The notes beneath the pieces are model-generated. The model did not search any database. It worked only from the letters and a program-made list of their open reading frames with translations, and was not told where the DNA came from. Shown here piece by piece: positions 26,603 through 36,500 of a stretch of 64,000 nucleotides of DNA. A program made the translations under genes and the position numbers. This DNA is from M3007 sp046160625 (GTDB taxonomy: Bacteria > Bacteroidota > Bacteroidia > Chitinophagales > Saprospiraceae), in assembly GCA_046160625.1 (NCBI GenBank), contig JBJXGZ010000095.1:1-64000 (forward strand), written 5' to 3'. How positions within the stretch are numbered: the first letter of the stretch is position 1; every line of letters starts with the position of its first letter.

Positions 26603-26666
26603 ATTTGAGGATTTGTTGATTTGGGGATTCGGGACAACGTATCCCCAAATCAACAAATCTCCAAAT
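26603..26666. repeat. Inverted repeat upstream of the DUF2721 gene
   Basis: Arms 26603-26628 and 26641-26666 (core gatttgttgatttggggat) pair with two mismatches. It sits directly in front of the ATG at 26593 and would be part of the 5' leader. Confidence 0.8.
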
Positions 26667-26682
26667 ATACTTCATCTAGATA

Positions 26683-28119
26683 CTATTTCCAAGTCATTCG
26701 GCTGAGGGCCTCGCCTAATTTGTCGGGCTGTATGCGTTTGGCTACAATGCGTTTGTCTTTGTCAAGCAGATAAATGACCGGCAAATTGACTGCCGCGAAT
26801 TGTTTTTCAAGGTTTTCTAGTCCTTTTGGGCTGGCCAGATTGATCCATTGCCAACCTTGCTGCGCCACAAATTTTTTCCAATATACATGTTGCTTGTCCG
26901 TGTTCAACGCGATAGCCTTCAATCCCTTGGACGTGTAATCCAGATATGTCTGGTAAATTTTAGGCATCAATTCCTTGCAATGATCGCAAAGCGGACTGTA
27001 AAACACGAGCATTGTAACAGGGGCTTCCAGGCCGTAGAGGGCGTGGTTTTTTCCCGTTTCGTCCTGAAGTTCAAAATTGACTGCAAGACTGCCCGTGAGG
27101 TTTGGGCGATGTACCTCCGCTTTGTAGGCGAGGCGTTCGAGGGTCGCAATGTCAAGCCAGGGCGTGTCGTCCTTTTTTTGATATTTATCCACAAGATGAA
27201 CGAAAACCCGGTCGGCGCCGGGCGCTTCGTTTTGCTCAAAAAACTGCGTGAGGCGCAGCACCGAAAAGCGGTAAAACGCTCCATTTCGGGGCATTTTTCT
27301 CAGGACCTCATCAATGGCTTGGATCAATGAATCAGGTTGTGGAAACACATGCCGGGCAAAAAAACCATCAAAAAACGAGTGCCAGAAATTGTTGTACAAC
27401 AACCGCTCATCCCCAAAATCGGTGTGGTCGAAATAGTGCTCGCGCTGCCATCGGTTGAACGCTGGATTGGGTTTGCCTTTGAGCGTGGGTTCCAATTTTT
27501 GCGGCCCCGTGTCTTCGGTGGGAGGCCGAACAGATAGCAACATTTGAGCGTAAAGTGTTGAAGGATAATTTTTTGTGAAGGCAATGGCCAGGGAGTCGCC
27601 CGACTGGTACAAAGCAGCAAGGTCTTTTTGAATGGGATTCAGCGCTTCCTCGTCACCGTTGGTAGCACGGCCCACCATGTCGATCATTTGTTCACTGGCC
27701 TTTATCTTTTCTTCCAGATTTTTTCTTTCCGATTCGAAAGCGAAATAGGCTGTGTTCTCGTTTGAGTTTTCGACCGCCAAATCAGCCAGTCGCGACATCG
27801 AACCCCGCACCGTGAACGAATCCGCAGCACTCGCAAGCATGAAATCAAAGAGCCGCGAACCGCCTGCGGTCAGGAAATATAGCCCTGGTTTGAGCCCTTC
27901 TTTTTGAAAAGAAAATTTGCCGGTAGCCATGTCAATCTTAACAGAATCAACACGATAGGCTTTGCCCGCGTAGTAGTAACCCAAGGTCACGGTTGGATTG
28001 CTTAAACCTTCTATTTGAAAAGAAAGCGTAGCACGGGCGGTTGTTTGCGCCGGAGCAGTTTGACTGATCACAAACGCGAGCAGCACGAGGAGGCCGTTCT
28101 TCATAAGACGATGATTCAC
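26683..28119 (-). CDS. TlpA-like thiol-disulfide oxidoreductase (DUF4369/DUF5106 type)
   Basis: 478 aa, signal peptide MNHRLMKNGLLVLLAFVISQTAPAQ. Residues ~28-130 form a DUF4369-like beta domain (FQIEGLSNPTVTLGYYYAGK). The middle is helical (DUF5106-like). The last ~130 residues are a thioredoxin fold with active site FYSPLCDHCKELMPK (CxxC) and cis-Pro loop LPVIYLLDKD. It is expected in the periplasm as a reductase or resolving enzyme. It overlaps the SCO gene by 4 bp, so the two form an operon; together they may handle metal or thiol maturation of periplasmic proteins such as cytochrome oxidase. Confidence 0.88.
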   Translation of the reverse strand: MNHRLMKNGLLVLLAFVISQTAPAQTTARATLSFQIEGLSNPTVTLGYYYAGKAYRVDSVKIDMATGKFSFQKEGLKPGLYFLTAGGSRLFDFMLASAADSFTVRGSMSRLADLAVENSNENTAYFAFESERKNLEEKIKASEQMIDMVGRATNGDEEALNPIQKDLAALYQSGDSLAIAFTKNYPSTLYAQMLLSVRPPTEDTGPQKLEPTLKGKPNPAFNRWQREHYFDHTDFGDERLLYNNFWHSFFDGFFARHVFPQPDSLIQAIDEVLRKMPRNGAFYRFSVLRLTQFFEQNEAPGADRVFVHLVDKYQKKDDTPWLDIATLERLAYKAEVHRPNLTGSLAVNFELQDETGKNHALYGLEAPVTMLVFYSPLCDHCKELMPKIYQTYLDYTSKGLKAIALNTDKQHVYWKKFVAQQGWQWINLASPKGLENLEKQFAAVNLPVIYLLDKDKRIVAKRIQPDKLGEALSRMTWK

Positions 28120-28748
28120 TTATTTTCTTCCTTCAAGAGCATTTCAATATCCTTCATAAACCTGTCTACATCCTCCGCGTCGGTGCCGTCGCAGAAGGAC
28201 CGGACGTGGCGATTTTTGTCTACCAAAATCAAACGCCCGGAGTGGTCAAACCCGCCGGGAGCTGATGGGTCTTCTTTCGCCACACTGAAATAATTGTCGG
28301 CGATGGCGTAAATGGCATCGTGGTCGCCGGTCACCATGCGCCATTTGTTGCCTTCGATGCCAAGTTTTTCGGCGTGGTGTTTCAAGGCTGCCACAGTATC
28401 ATTTCGGATATCAATCGAGTGCGAGAGCAGCATCAAGCGGTCTTCATTTTTAAACTTTTGATACACCCGCAGACCGTTTGCCTTCACTTTCGGGCAAATG
28501 GTGGGGCAATGGATAAAAAAGAAATCCACCACGTAAGCCTTGCCTGTGAATGTGGCATTGTTCACAATTTGGCTGTCTTGGTCAACAAATTGAAAATCAG
28601 GGATTTGGGGGTATATCGTGTCGCCCGCCGGATTTATATCCCGTTCGCCGAGGATGGGTAGTTTACGTGGCTTTTCGTCCAAAAGACAACCTGTTGCGAA
28701 GGCAAAAAACACAAGAAAAATGAATGGGGAAATACGTTTCAAGGTCAT
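28116..28748 (-). CDS. SCO1/SenC-family copper chaperone lipoprotein
   Basis: 210 aa. The lipobox FAFATGC gives a lipidated Cys after a short signal sequence. The SCO core has FFFIHCPTICPKVKANG (CxxxCP copper site) and the conserved His in GGFDHSGRLILVDK. SCO proteins carry copper to the CuA site of cytochrome c oxidase or act as thiol reductases in the periplasm. The downstream TlpA-like gene starts inside its stop (4-bp overlap), so they are translationally coupled. A TACCTTTG box at 28834-28841 and a repeat element lie in the leader. Confidence 0.93.
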   Translation of the reverse strand: MTLKRISPFIFLVFFAFATGCLLDEKPRKLPILGERDINPAGDTIYPQIPDFQFVDQDSQIVNNATFTGKAYVVDFFFIHCPTICPKVKANGLRVYQKFKNEDRLMLLSHSIDIRNDTVAALKHHAEKLGIEGNKWRMVTGDHDAIYAIADNYFSVAKEDPSAPGGFDHSGRLILVDKNRHVRSFCDGTDAEDVDRFMKDIEMLLKEENK

Positions 28749-28771
28749 AGTAAAAAAGTATTGCGGTTGAA

Positions 28772-28829
28772 CCTCCTTCGCATTTACTCACCTTGCCTTT
28801 GGCGGTAGCGAGAAGCTTCGGCGGTTAAA
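28772..28829. repeat. Dispersed repeat (copy of 7552-7610)
   Basis: This copy begins acctccttcgc and continues cctttggcgg...gcgag...gcttcggcgg. It lies in the leader of the SCO operon. Its ends are partly palindromic (aacctcc / cggcggtt). Confidence 0.75.
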
Positions 28830-28833
28830 TGGG

Positions 28834-28841
28834 CAAAGGTA
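28834..28841 (-). promoter_or_regulatory. TACCTTTG -7 box for the SCO-TlpA operon
   Basis: Minus-strand TACCTTTG matches the Bacteroidota -7 consensus TAnnTTTG, ~86 bp before the SCO ATG. No convincing -33 TTG was seen. Confidence 0.35.
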
Positions 28842-28849
28842 ATGGTCTG

Positions 28850-28882
28850 AGAAGTGACACTTTTCTAAAAAGGGTCACTTCT
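28850..28882 (-). terminator. Hairpin overlapping the DUF1003 stop codon
   Basis: Arms agaagtgac and gtcacttct with an A/T-rich loop, overlapping the stop codon at 28875-28877. The same core occurs in the hairpin at 53094-53126. Confidence 0.55.
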
Positions 28883-29438
28883 GTTTCAGGTTCTGAATCT
28901 CGGTTTGCAGCGTTTCCAATATTTTCAATTGCTGCTGCTGAATTTCAAAGAGATGGTGAAATTGTTCCTCTACCATCAGGTCAATTTTTTCGTGCAAATG
29001 ACGCACTTCTATTTCGGACTTTAGATTTACAACGTAGTCATTCTCGGCGTGTTCGCGGTCTTTCGCACCTTGGCGGTTTTGGCTCATTAGAATGACCGGT
29101 GCTTGAAGTGCAGCCACGGAGGAAAGCACCAAGTTGAGCAAAATGTAGGGAAAAGGATCGAAAGGATGACTAACGAGAATGAATGTATTTAATGCGATCC
29201 AGCCCAAAAGCAAGAGTGAAAAACCAATGATGAACGTCCAGCTGCCGCCAAACTGAGCCACGCGATCGGCCACACGCTCCCCAAAAGTGGGTGCGTTTTT
29301 TTCATCCTCCTCGCGAACCCGTTTGGTTATAAGTGCCTCTTCGTCAACGGTTTCCTGTATGATTTTGTGAAGCCTGGCAAGTTGTGCGCTCTCCGTTTGC
29401 ATTAGTTGTTGGAGATTGCGTGTGGTGCGTTTCAACAT
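28875..29438 (-). CDS. DUF1003 membrane protein
   Basis: 187 aa. Central hydrophobic pair GSWTFIIGFSLLLLGWIALN and FPYILLNLVLSSVAALQAPVIL, then MSQNRQGAKDREHAENDY, which is the DUF1003 signature. The C-terminal tail is a predicted coiled coil (EEQFHHLFEIQQQQLKILET). DUF1003 proteins are inner-membrane proteins of unknown function, often of about this length. It is transcribed alone from a -7-like box at 29458-29465, divergent from the S46 peptidase gene. Confidence 0.9.
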   Translation of the reverse strand: MLKRTTRNLQQLMQTESAQLARLHKIIQETVDEEALITKRVREEDEKNAPTFGERVADRVAQFGGSWTFIIGFSLLLLGWIALNTFILVSHPFDPFPYILLNLVLSSVAALQAPVILMSQNRQGAKDREHAENDYVVNLKSEIEVRHLHEKIDLMVEEQFHHLFEIQQQQLKILETLQTEIQNLKQK

Positions 29439-29457
29439 GATACTATATTTATTTTTA

Positions 29458-29465
29458 CAAAGGTA
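29458..29465 (-). promoter_or_regulatory. TACCTTTG -7 box for the DUF1003 gene
   Basis: Minus-strand TACCTTTG, 19 bp before the ATG at 29438, fits TAnnTTTG. No clear TTG at -33. Confidence 0.45.
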
Positions 29466-29481
29466 TCCTGTAGATGAGACG

Positions 29482-29514
29482 AACTTCCCGAAAGTTTAAA
29501 ACTTTCGGGAAGTT
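29482..29514. repeat. 33-bp near-perfect palindrome in a divergent promoter region
   Basis: 16-bp perfect arms (aacttcccgaaagttt / its complement) around one central base. It lies just upstream of the DUF1003 -7 box, between two divergent genes. It could be an operator or a REP-like element; a terminator role is less likely here. Confidence 0.8.
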
Positions 29515-29636
29515 GAATTCCCTCCAACCGCAAAGCCTGTGCGGAAATCTCATTCCGACGTACATTCGCCCATTCAACCGCCGACGCAAAAGGCTTAAGC
29601 AAGTAAAAGCGTAGGAGGTTCTACCACACACTGCAC

Positions 29637-31796
29637 ATGAAAAAACTACTTCTCTCCTTTCTCTCCTTTTGCATTGCCGCAAGTCTCTCCGCCCAAGGCA
29701 TGTGGCTACCCTCCTTGCTTGAAAAGCAGAACGAAAAGGAAATGAAATCGTTCGGCTTGAAACTTTCTGCCGACGATATCTACTCGCCCGCAAATCCAAG
29801 CCTGAAGGATGCGATCTGTTGGTTCCATGGAGGCTGCACCGGAGAAATCATTTCTGCTGAGGGTTTGCTCCTGACAAACTACCATTGTGGGGTCGACCAA
29901 ATTCAAGCGCACTCTACGTTGGAACACAACTATTTAGAAGATGGCTATTGGGCTAAAAACCGCAGCGAGGAGCTTCCATGCCCCGAGCTTTGGGTTCAGT
30001 TTGTTGTCAGGATGGAAGACGTGACGATTGTCGCTTTGCAAAACGTGACGGAAAACATGGGCGAGCGCGACCGCCAGTCGCAGATTGACAAAAACATCGC
30101 AAGCCTGAAAACAACGACCAAAAAAGAAAAGTGGGAAGAAGTTTCGGTGCGCCCGTTTTACAATGGCAACCAATTCTATTTGTTCGTGACGCAGACCTTC
30201 AGTGATGTGCGTTTTGTAGGAGCTCCGCCGAGCAGTATTGGAAAATTCGGCGCAGATACCGATAACTGGGTATGGCCACGACACACGGGCGATTTCTCTA
30301 TGTTCCGGGTATATGCCGACAAGGACAACCACCCTGCGCCGTACTCAAAAGACAATGTGCCGTACCGTCCGCGTCATTTCCTGCCCATCTCGCTCGATGG
30401 TGCCGAAGAGGGTGATTTCACGATGGTGTATGGCTTCCCAGGCGCGACCAACGAGTATCTGACCGAAGCGGCAGTACGCCAAACAGGCGAAGTGCTCGAC
30501 CCGGCGAGGGTGGCCATTCGCGACCGTGCGCTAAAGATTATGGACGGTTTTATGCGCAAAGACCCGGCGGTGAAAATTGCCTACTCCTCCCGTTACGCCA
30601 GCATTGCCAACGCCTGGAAAAAATGGCTGGGCGAAATGCAGGGTTTGAAAACCTACGGAGCCCTTGAAAAAAAACGAGCCTATGAAGCCGAATTCACCCG
30701 CAGAATCCAGCAAAATCCGGATTGGAACATCCGCTGGAAAAACCTGTTGCCCCGGCTGAATCAACTTTACACAGAGATTGAACCGTATGCCTTGGCACGT
30801 GATTATTACTTGGAAACAATGGTGCGCAACAATCAGATTTTGGCGCAAGCCGCCAATTTGCAACCGCTGGTAGAAGCCAACGAAGGGACCATTGAAAGCC
30901 GAAGAAAGAACATTGCCGAAAACCTTGAATATTTCTACAAAGACTACCGCCCGGAAGTGGACGAGGCTGTGCTGGCTGCAATGCTTGAGATGTACGGCGA
31001 AAATATGAAACCCGAATGGGGTGGCGCCGATGTGAAAGCAATGGCAAAGGATTTGGGAGGTTATGCCGACTTCGCTAAAGCGATTTTTGAAGGCAGTGTC
31101 CTTGCTAATCGCGATAAAATGACGGCAATGCTGGCCCGAAAGCCAGACGAAATCTTCAACGACCTGACGAACGACATAGCCTACAATCTTTGGGATCGTC
31201 TGCAAGGCTACTATGTGGCTCAGGTTCAGCCTAAACTTCAGGAGTTACAGCCCCAAATCAACCTCCTCCAACGCCAGTACATGGCCGCACAAATACAGGT
31301 TTTTAAAGAAAAACGGTTTTTCCCGGACGCAAACAGCACCCTTCGCCTCACTTACGGCAAAGTGCGTGGCTATTCTCCCCGTGATGCCGTGCAGTACGAA
31401 TACCAAACAGATCTCGACGGCGTGATGGAAAAATACATCCCGGGTGATTATGAGTTTGATGTGCCGCAAAAACTCATCGAGCTTTGGAAATCAAAGGATT
31501 ACGGCCAATACGCCACCGCTGACGGGCGTTTGCCAGTGGCCTGCATCGGCACCAACCACACCACCGGCGGGAACTCTGGTTCGCCGGCAATTGACGCAAA
31601 TGGCAACCTTGTAGGGCTTAATTTTGATCGCGTTTGGGAAGGCACCATGAGCGACCTTAACTACGACCCGGCCATTTGCCGCAACATTATGGTGGATGCC
31701 CGGTATATACTTTTCATCGTGGACAAGTTCGGCGGCGCCGGGTATTTGCTGGATGAAATGAAGTTGGTAAAAGGGAAGAAAAAGCGAAAAAAATGA
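29637..31796 (+). CDS. S46-family dipeptidyl-peptidase, DPP11-like (acidic P1)
   Basis: 719 aa, signal peptide MKKLLLSFLSFCIAASLSAQ. Catalytic His83 lies in LLLTNYHCGVDQ and catalytic Ser647 in TTGGNSGSPAID. The large helical middle domain is typical of DPP7/DPP11. Residue 18 positions after the Ser is Arg665 (NFDRVWEG). In characterised S46 enzymes Arg at this place marks DPP11 (cleaves after Asp/Glu), while Gly marks DPP7. It should act in the periplasm, trimming dipeptides from oligopeptides taken up by this proteolytic-type bacterium. It is a single gene with its own upstream region. Confidence 0.92.
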   Translation: MKKLLLSFLSFCIAASLSAQGMWLPSLLEKQNEKEMKSFGLKLSADDIYSPANPSLKDAICWFHGGCTGEIISAEGLLLTNYHCGVDQIQAHSTLEHNYLEDGYWAKNRSEELPCPELWVQFVVRMEDVTIVALQNVTENMGERDRQSQIDKNIASLKTTTKKEKWEEVSVRPFYNGNQFYLFVTQTFSDVRFVGAPPSSIGKFGADTDNWVWPRHTGDFSMFRVYADKDNHPAPYSKDNVPYRPRHFLPISLDGAEEGDFTMVYGFPGATNEYLTEAAVRQTGEVLDPARVAIRDRALKIMDGFMRKDPAVKIAYSSRYASIANAWKKWLGEMQGLKTYGALEKKRAYEAEFTRRIQQNPDWNIRWKNLLPRLNQLYTEIEPYALARDYYLETMVRNNQILAQAANLQPLVEANEGTIESRRKNIAENLEYFYKDYRPEVDEAVLAAMLEMYGENMKPEWGGADVKAMAKDLGGYADFAKAIFEGSVLANRDKMTAMLARKPDEIFNDLTNDIAYNLWDRLQGYYVAQVQPKLQELQPQINLLQRQYMAAQIQVFKEKRFFPDANSTLRLTYGKVRGYSPRDAVQYEYQTDLDGVMEKYIPGDYEFDVPQKLIELWKSKDYGQYATADGRLPVACIGTNHTTGGNSGSPAIDANGNLVGLNFDRVWEGTMSDLNYDPAICRNIMVDARYILFIVDKFGGAGYLLDEMKLVKGKKKRKK

Positions 31797-31845
31797 ACTA
31801 TGAACTATGAACAGGGTGCATTCCTTGTATTCTGGTGCATTTTAT

Positions 31846-31886
31846 CATTGACCACATTGACCACATTAAACACATTGACCACATTC
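31846..31886. repeat. Short tandem repeat of cacattgac units
   Basis: About four degenerate copies of the 9-mer cacattgac(c) just before the transferase gene. The complement of the same unit (aatgtggtcaatg) occurs near 15040-15066. Confidence 0.7.
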
Positions 31887-31892
31887 TAAAAA

Positions 31893-32678
31893 GTGAACCG
31901 CCCAACCCTTCCCATCTTTCAAGACATTTCGTTCAATACGAACTACATTGAGGAGTACATCCCGATGCAGCCCTTGCATACGATGGTGTTTGATCGATTT
32001 TGCGAGGATGGCTGGACGTATTGGTCGGACCAGATTTTCCGGCGCAACTACTGGGAATGGCGCGGACGACCTTGCCGGGTAGTTTTGCTGCGCATTGACT
32101 TGCGCAATTTTGAGTTTAGCAAAAGCCAGCGTAAATGTCTGCGCCGAAACGAAGACCTGGTAATACTGCGCCGCCCCATCCGTATAGAACCGATGCACGA
32201 GCAGTTGTTTGAGCGGCACGCAAAAAGGTTTAGACACAATCGCCCGGAAAGCATTTATGGTTTCTTTAGTGCTTTTAGCAGCCTGATGCCTTGTTACGGC
32301 ATTCAGTTCGATGTGTTTAGTGGGGAAAAACTGGTCTCCACCAGTTATTTTCACATGGGTCGAAGGAGCATGGCAGCGAACTACTGCATTCACGAACCTG
32401 ACGAGTGGAAACGCGGTCTTGGTACGTTTACGATGTTGAAGGAAATCGAGTTTGCAATAGAGCACAAGCGGCCTTATTACTATCCTGGCTTTGTGTATGA
32501 CGTGCCCAGCGAGTTCGATTACAAGTTGAATTTCAACAACCTGGAGTATTTCGATTGGTGGGGCAATTGGTATCCCCTCGACCGTATGCCTGTGCGCAAC
32601 TGGCGCAGCGAATATGAGGTGGCGTCACCATTATCAGAAGATGAATTGAAGGATTATAGAAAAGATGTTCCACTTTGA
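31893..32678 (+). CDS. Aminoacyl-tRNA--protein transferase (Ate/Bpt-like)
   Basis: 261 aa from GTG 31893, which follows an in-frame TAA at 31887, so no longer start is possible. The family motif is RNFEFSKSQRKCLRRNEDL, close to the SxSQRRVLRRN core of arginyl/leucyl-tRNA-protein transferases. GLGTFTMLKEIEFA, then YYYPGFVYDVPSEFDYKLNF also fits the GNAT-like catalytic domain. Such enzymes attach an amino acid from charged tRNA to protein N-termini and mark them for ClpAP-type degradation. The CxxC-containing N-terminal motif of classical Ate/Bpt is not obvious, so the N-terminal half is divergent or shortened. Confidence 0.8.
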   Translation: MNRPTLPIFQDISFNTNYIEEYIPMQPLHTMVFDRFCEDGWTYWSDQIFRRNYWEWRGRPCRVVLLRIDLRNFEFSKSQRKCLRRNEDLVILRRPIRIEPMHEQLFERHAKRFRHNRPESIYGFFSAFSSLMPCYGIQFDVFSGEKLVSTSYFHMGRRSMAANYCIHEPDEWKRGLGTFTMLKEIEFAIEHKRPYYYPGFVYDVPSEFDYKLNFNNLEYFDWWGNWYPLDRMPVRNWRSEYEVASPLSEDELKDYRKDVPL

Positions 32679-32755
32679 AACGCATGGATGAAAATCATGG
32701 GTAAAGCCAACCATGCTTTAATAATTGCGGTCTTTGAAAGAAAATACCTTTCAGC

Positions 32756-33469
32756 ATGAAACTACAACACCATTGCTTCGCCACCGCAATACTCTGCATC
32801 CTCCTGTTTTCTGCTTGCAAACACGACCCACGCGTTTATCCGGATCCGGACCCTATCCCAAATCCCAACCCAATCCGTTTTGATAATTTAACTGTCGGCC
32901 AAAGTAGCCGCTACATTGGGCTTTGGGGGGAAGACTATTACACGAACAACAACAACCATTTTGGGTACACCGACGATACCTTACAACTCAAAATTGTGGG
33001 GCTTGACACACAGGGCTTCAAAGTGGAAGAAACCTTCCATTACACCGGCGACGTGCTCTCTTGGTGGAATTACGATAAAGACAGTGTGTATCACTATTAT
33101 TTGAAAATCAAGGCGGATACACTGCGCTTCAACCCAAGCCACGGTACTTACATAAATTCGCGTATATTCGGATATTTTACCGTAATAAATGGCCTCCCCT
33201 TGGCGGACATAACGTCGCCCAAAATTGAAATCTCAGGCTGGAAGACAAACTTACCCTATTGCGAATGCCGCAGAACCGGTTATGCCGAGGATTATTCTCT
33301 CTTTGGACAAACTTACCCAAGGCTGAATGTGGTGGTGGATAATTCACCCATATCCTTTGATGGCAACGGCGAAACACATGTTTTTTCCAAAGCAAAAGGC
33401 ATTGTTCGGTATTCTACCTATAGCTGGTGGACACAAGCTGGGATTGGTTGGGACCTTCTCCCTCAGTAG
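32756..33469 (+). CDS. Putative lipoprotein, unknown function
   Basis: 237 aa. Signal sequence with lipobox LLFSAC, then a Pro/Asp-rich linker (DPDPIPNPNPI). The rest is beta-rich and aromatic (YIGLWGEDYYTNNNNHFGY; SRYI; WKTNLPYCECRRTGY), ending SWWTQAGIGWDLLPQ. No known domain recognised. Expected at the outer membrane facing the periplasm or surface. Single gene with ~77 bp upstream. Confidence 0.75.
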   Translation: MKLQHHCFATAILCILLFSACKHDPRVYPDPDPIPNPNPIRFDNLTVGQSSRYIGLWGEDYYTNNNNHFGYTDDTLQLKIVGLDTQGFKVEETFHYTGDVLSWWNYDKDSVYHYYLKIKADTLRFNPSHGTYINSRIFGYFTVINGLPLADITSPKIEISGWKTNLPYCECRRTGYAEDYSLFGQTYPRLNVVVDNSPISFDGNGETHVFSKAKGIVRYSTYSWWTQAGIGWDLLPQ

Positions 33470-33589
33470 TTATTGTCGCCTGGCATTCATATTTGCGAAA
33501 TAATTCTCTATAAATGTGGATTACCATAGGAGAATTGTACTTTTCGCCCCGATTTTACAATTCACCACCACTTTTCTTGCTATCCGCCT

Positions 33590-36500
33590 ATGAAAAAGCA
33601 ACTTTTACTCCTCGTGTTTGTCATGATGGGTCTGAATTCTGCGTATGCCCAAATCCCGGATGGGAGCACCGCGCCTGATTTCAATGCCACAGATATTGTT
33701 CGGGGCTTCACCACAAACCTTTATACCGTACTTGATTCAGGATACACCGTCTTCCTGGATGTTTCGGCCACCTGGTGCGGCCCTTGCTGGGGCTACCACA
33801 ATTCTGGTGCCTTAGAAGACCTCTGGAATGAATATGGCCCTTACGGTACCAACGAAGTCCGGATATATTTTATTGAAGGCGATGCTTCTACCAATCAGGC
33901 TTGCCTTTCAGGGCCTTCCGGTTGTGTCGGTGGCACACAAGGCAACTGGGTAGCGGGCACACCCTACCCAATCATCCATACTCAAGGGCCGAGCATAGCC
34001 AGTGATTACCAAATCAGTTATTACCCCACCATTTTTGCTATTTGCCCATATGATAAGAAAGTGTACGAGACAGGGCAACTGTCCACAGGACAGCTATATG
34101 AGTTCATGGTTTCTCATTGCGAACCCCCGGCATTGGTCATTACTGTCAACAGTGTTACTAATATCAAATGCCATGGAACTAACACAGGGGCGATTGACAT
34201 CACCCCCAGCGGCGGCGTTCCTCCATACACCTACCTTTGGAGCAATGGCGCTACTACCCAGGATTTGAACAATATCCCGGCTGGAACCTATACCGTTATA
34301 GTGCGAGGCCAGGCCGACACAGAAGGTGTTTCCGACGCCATCGTAGTGGAAGGCCCTGCAGAGCCACTCGTGCTGAATTTGGACTCTTATACTCCTGTAG
34401 GCTGCAATGGAATTCTTGGTACCGCTACAGTAATCGCCAATGGCGGCTGGGATGCCAACTATACCTACAACTGGCAAAACGGCCAAATGGGAGAAACTGC
34501 CTTCAACCTCACTGCAGGCAATCATATAGTTAGTGTGACTGACGACAACAATTGCAAAGTGAGCATTACGGTGAACATGGCACCCGTCGTGTACCCTACT
34601 GCATCTATTGCCGATCCAAGCACCATCACATGTAGTCAACCCAGTATCCAACTCAACGCGACTGCCTCGAGCTCTGGGCAAGATATTGTCTATCAATGGT
34701 TTCCAGGTGTAGATGGGCATATAGTGTCAGGTGGAACTACCACCACACCAACCGTAGATGCTCCAGCCAACTACACCATTCAGGTAACAGATTTATTGAC
34801 CACTTGCGCCTCTTACGCGGTCAAAAACGTGCCTGGAAACACGGTTCAACCAGACGCCGATGCAGGTCCGACACAATCCATCTCCTGCATTGTGCCAGAG
34901 ACTACTTTGCAAGGAACAGGTTCATCCGGTTCCAATTTTAGTTATCTCTGGACGACTGCTAATGGCGGAAATATTGTGAGCGGCGGCACATCGCTTACAC
35001 CTGTCGTGAATGCAACAGGAACCTACACCTTGAAAGTAACCAACAGCGTAAATGGCTGCACGAAAACTTCGACCACTACAGTGACCGGCACGCAACCACC
35101 TTCGCTCAACACCACCAGTGGTATCATCAATTGTATCGCCTCATCCGTTACACTTTTCACCACCACCAATGCAGCCAGCCCAAGCTTTAGCTGGACGGGG
35201 CCAAATGGCTATTCCTCCTCCCAGCAAAGCCCAACAGTGAACGTTTCTGGTTCTTACAACGTCGTCGTAACAGACAGTATCACTACCTGTACCAGCACGG
35301 CAACGGCCAACGTAACCTCCAATACCAATGCCCCTGGCGCATCAGCCTCCGGCAATACGCTCACTTGTATAGTCAATAGCGTGGTGATCAATGGTACCAC
35401 ACCTGATACCAATTCAACGTTTGGCTGGACGGGTCCGAATAATTTCACTTCAAGTTTGCAAAACCCGACCGTGGGGCAAGCAGGCACTTACAATCTTGTA
35501 GTCACGGACACTTTGAACGGCTGTACTTCTACTGCTTCAGCAATTGTTGCGCTGAACAACACGCCACCTACGGCTTCTGCTGTTACGCCCGGCAACTTGA
35601 ACTGCAACACTTCGCAACTTCAACTCAACGGTACAGGTTCGTCACAAGGCGCAAACTTCAGTTACGCATGGACGGCCACAGATGGGGGGCACATTGTTTC
35701 AGGAGAAAACACCCAAACCCCGCTCGTGGATTCGGTAGGCACTTACACTATTTTGGTCTCAAATGCTGACAATGGGTGTACCCAAACGGCCACAGCCATT
35801 GTGATGCAAAGCCACCCGGTTACAGCCTCTATTGCTAACCAAAACGATGTGCTTTGCTTTGGCGGCCTAACCGGCGAAGCCACCGCAGCAGGCGGAGGCG
35901 GTAACGGAAATTACAGCTATGTCTGGAGCAATGGCGGCAGCACCGCTACCATTTCAGGTCTTGGAGTAGGTACGTATGTCGTGGTGATAACCGACGCTGA
36001 AAACTGCTCAGCAACAACTTCTTTACTCATTGCACAACCCACCGTTTTGATTGCCAATGCCAGTGCTACCGCACAATCAGCCTTTGGCCAAAATGATGGA
36101 ACAGCCACTGCCAACCCAACCGGCGGCATCGCCAATTATACTTATGACTGGGACAATGGCGGCACAACACAAAGCATTTCGGGCCTTGCTCCCGGGAATT
36201 ACAACGTTGTAGTGACAGACGCCAATGGTTGCAGCACGGTTCAAACTGTGACGGTCAATTCATTCAACTGCACTCTGGCTGCCAACATTTCGGGGACGAA
36301 TCTGGCTTGCCACGGCGCCAGCAACGGTGCGGCTGAAGTTTTGGTCACAACGGGAGCAAATCCTACCACCTATGCCTGGAGCAATGGCGAGACGACAGCC
36401 GCAGTGAGCAATCTTGCCGCCGGGCTTTACACCGTCAATATTACCGACGGAAATAATTGTCCTGCATTGCTCAGCATCAATATCACCGAACCAGCCCTTT

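Noticed and set aside
29455..29799. 114-aa minus-strand frame over the S46 start
   Set aside because: Arg/Phe-rich, overlaps signal peptide coding region and a palindrome.
34094..34720. 208-aa minus-strand frame in the SprB-repeat gene
   Set aside because: Shadow of low-complexity Thr/Asn/Gly-rich repeats.
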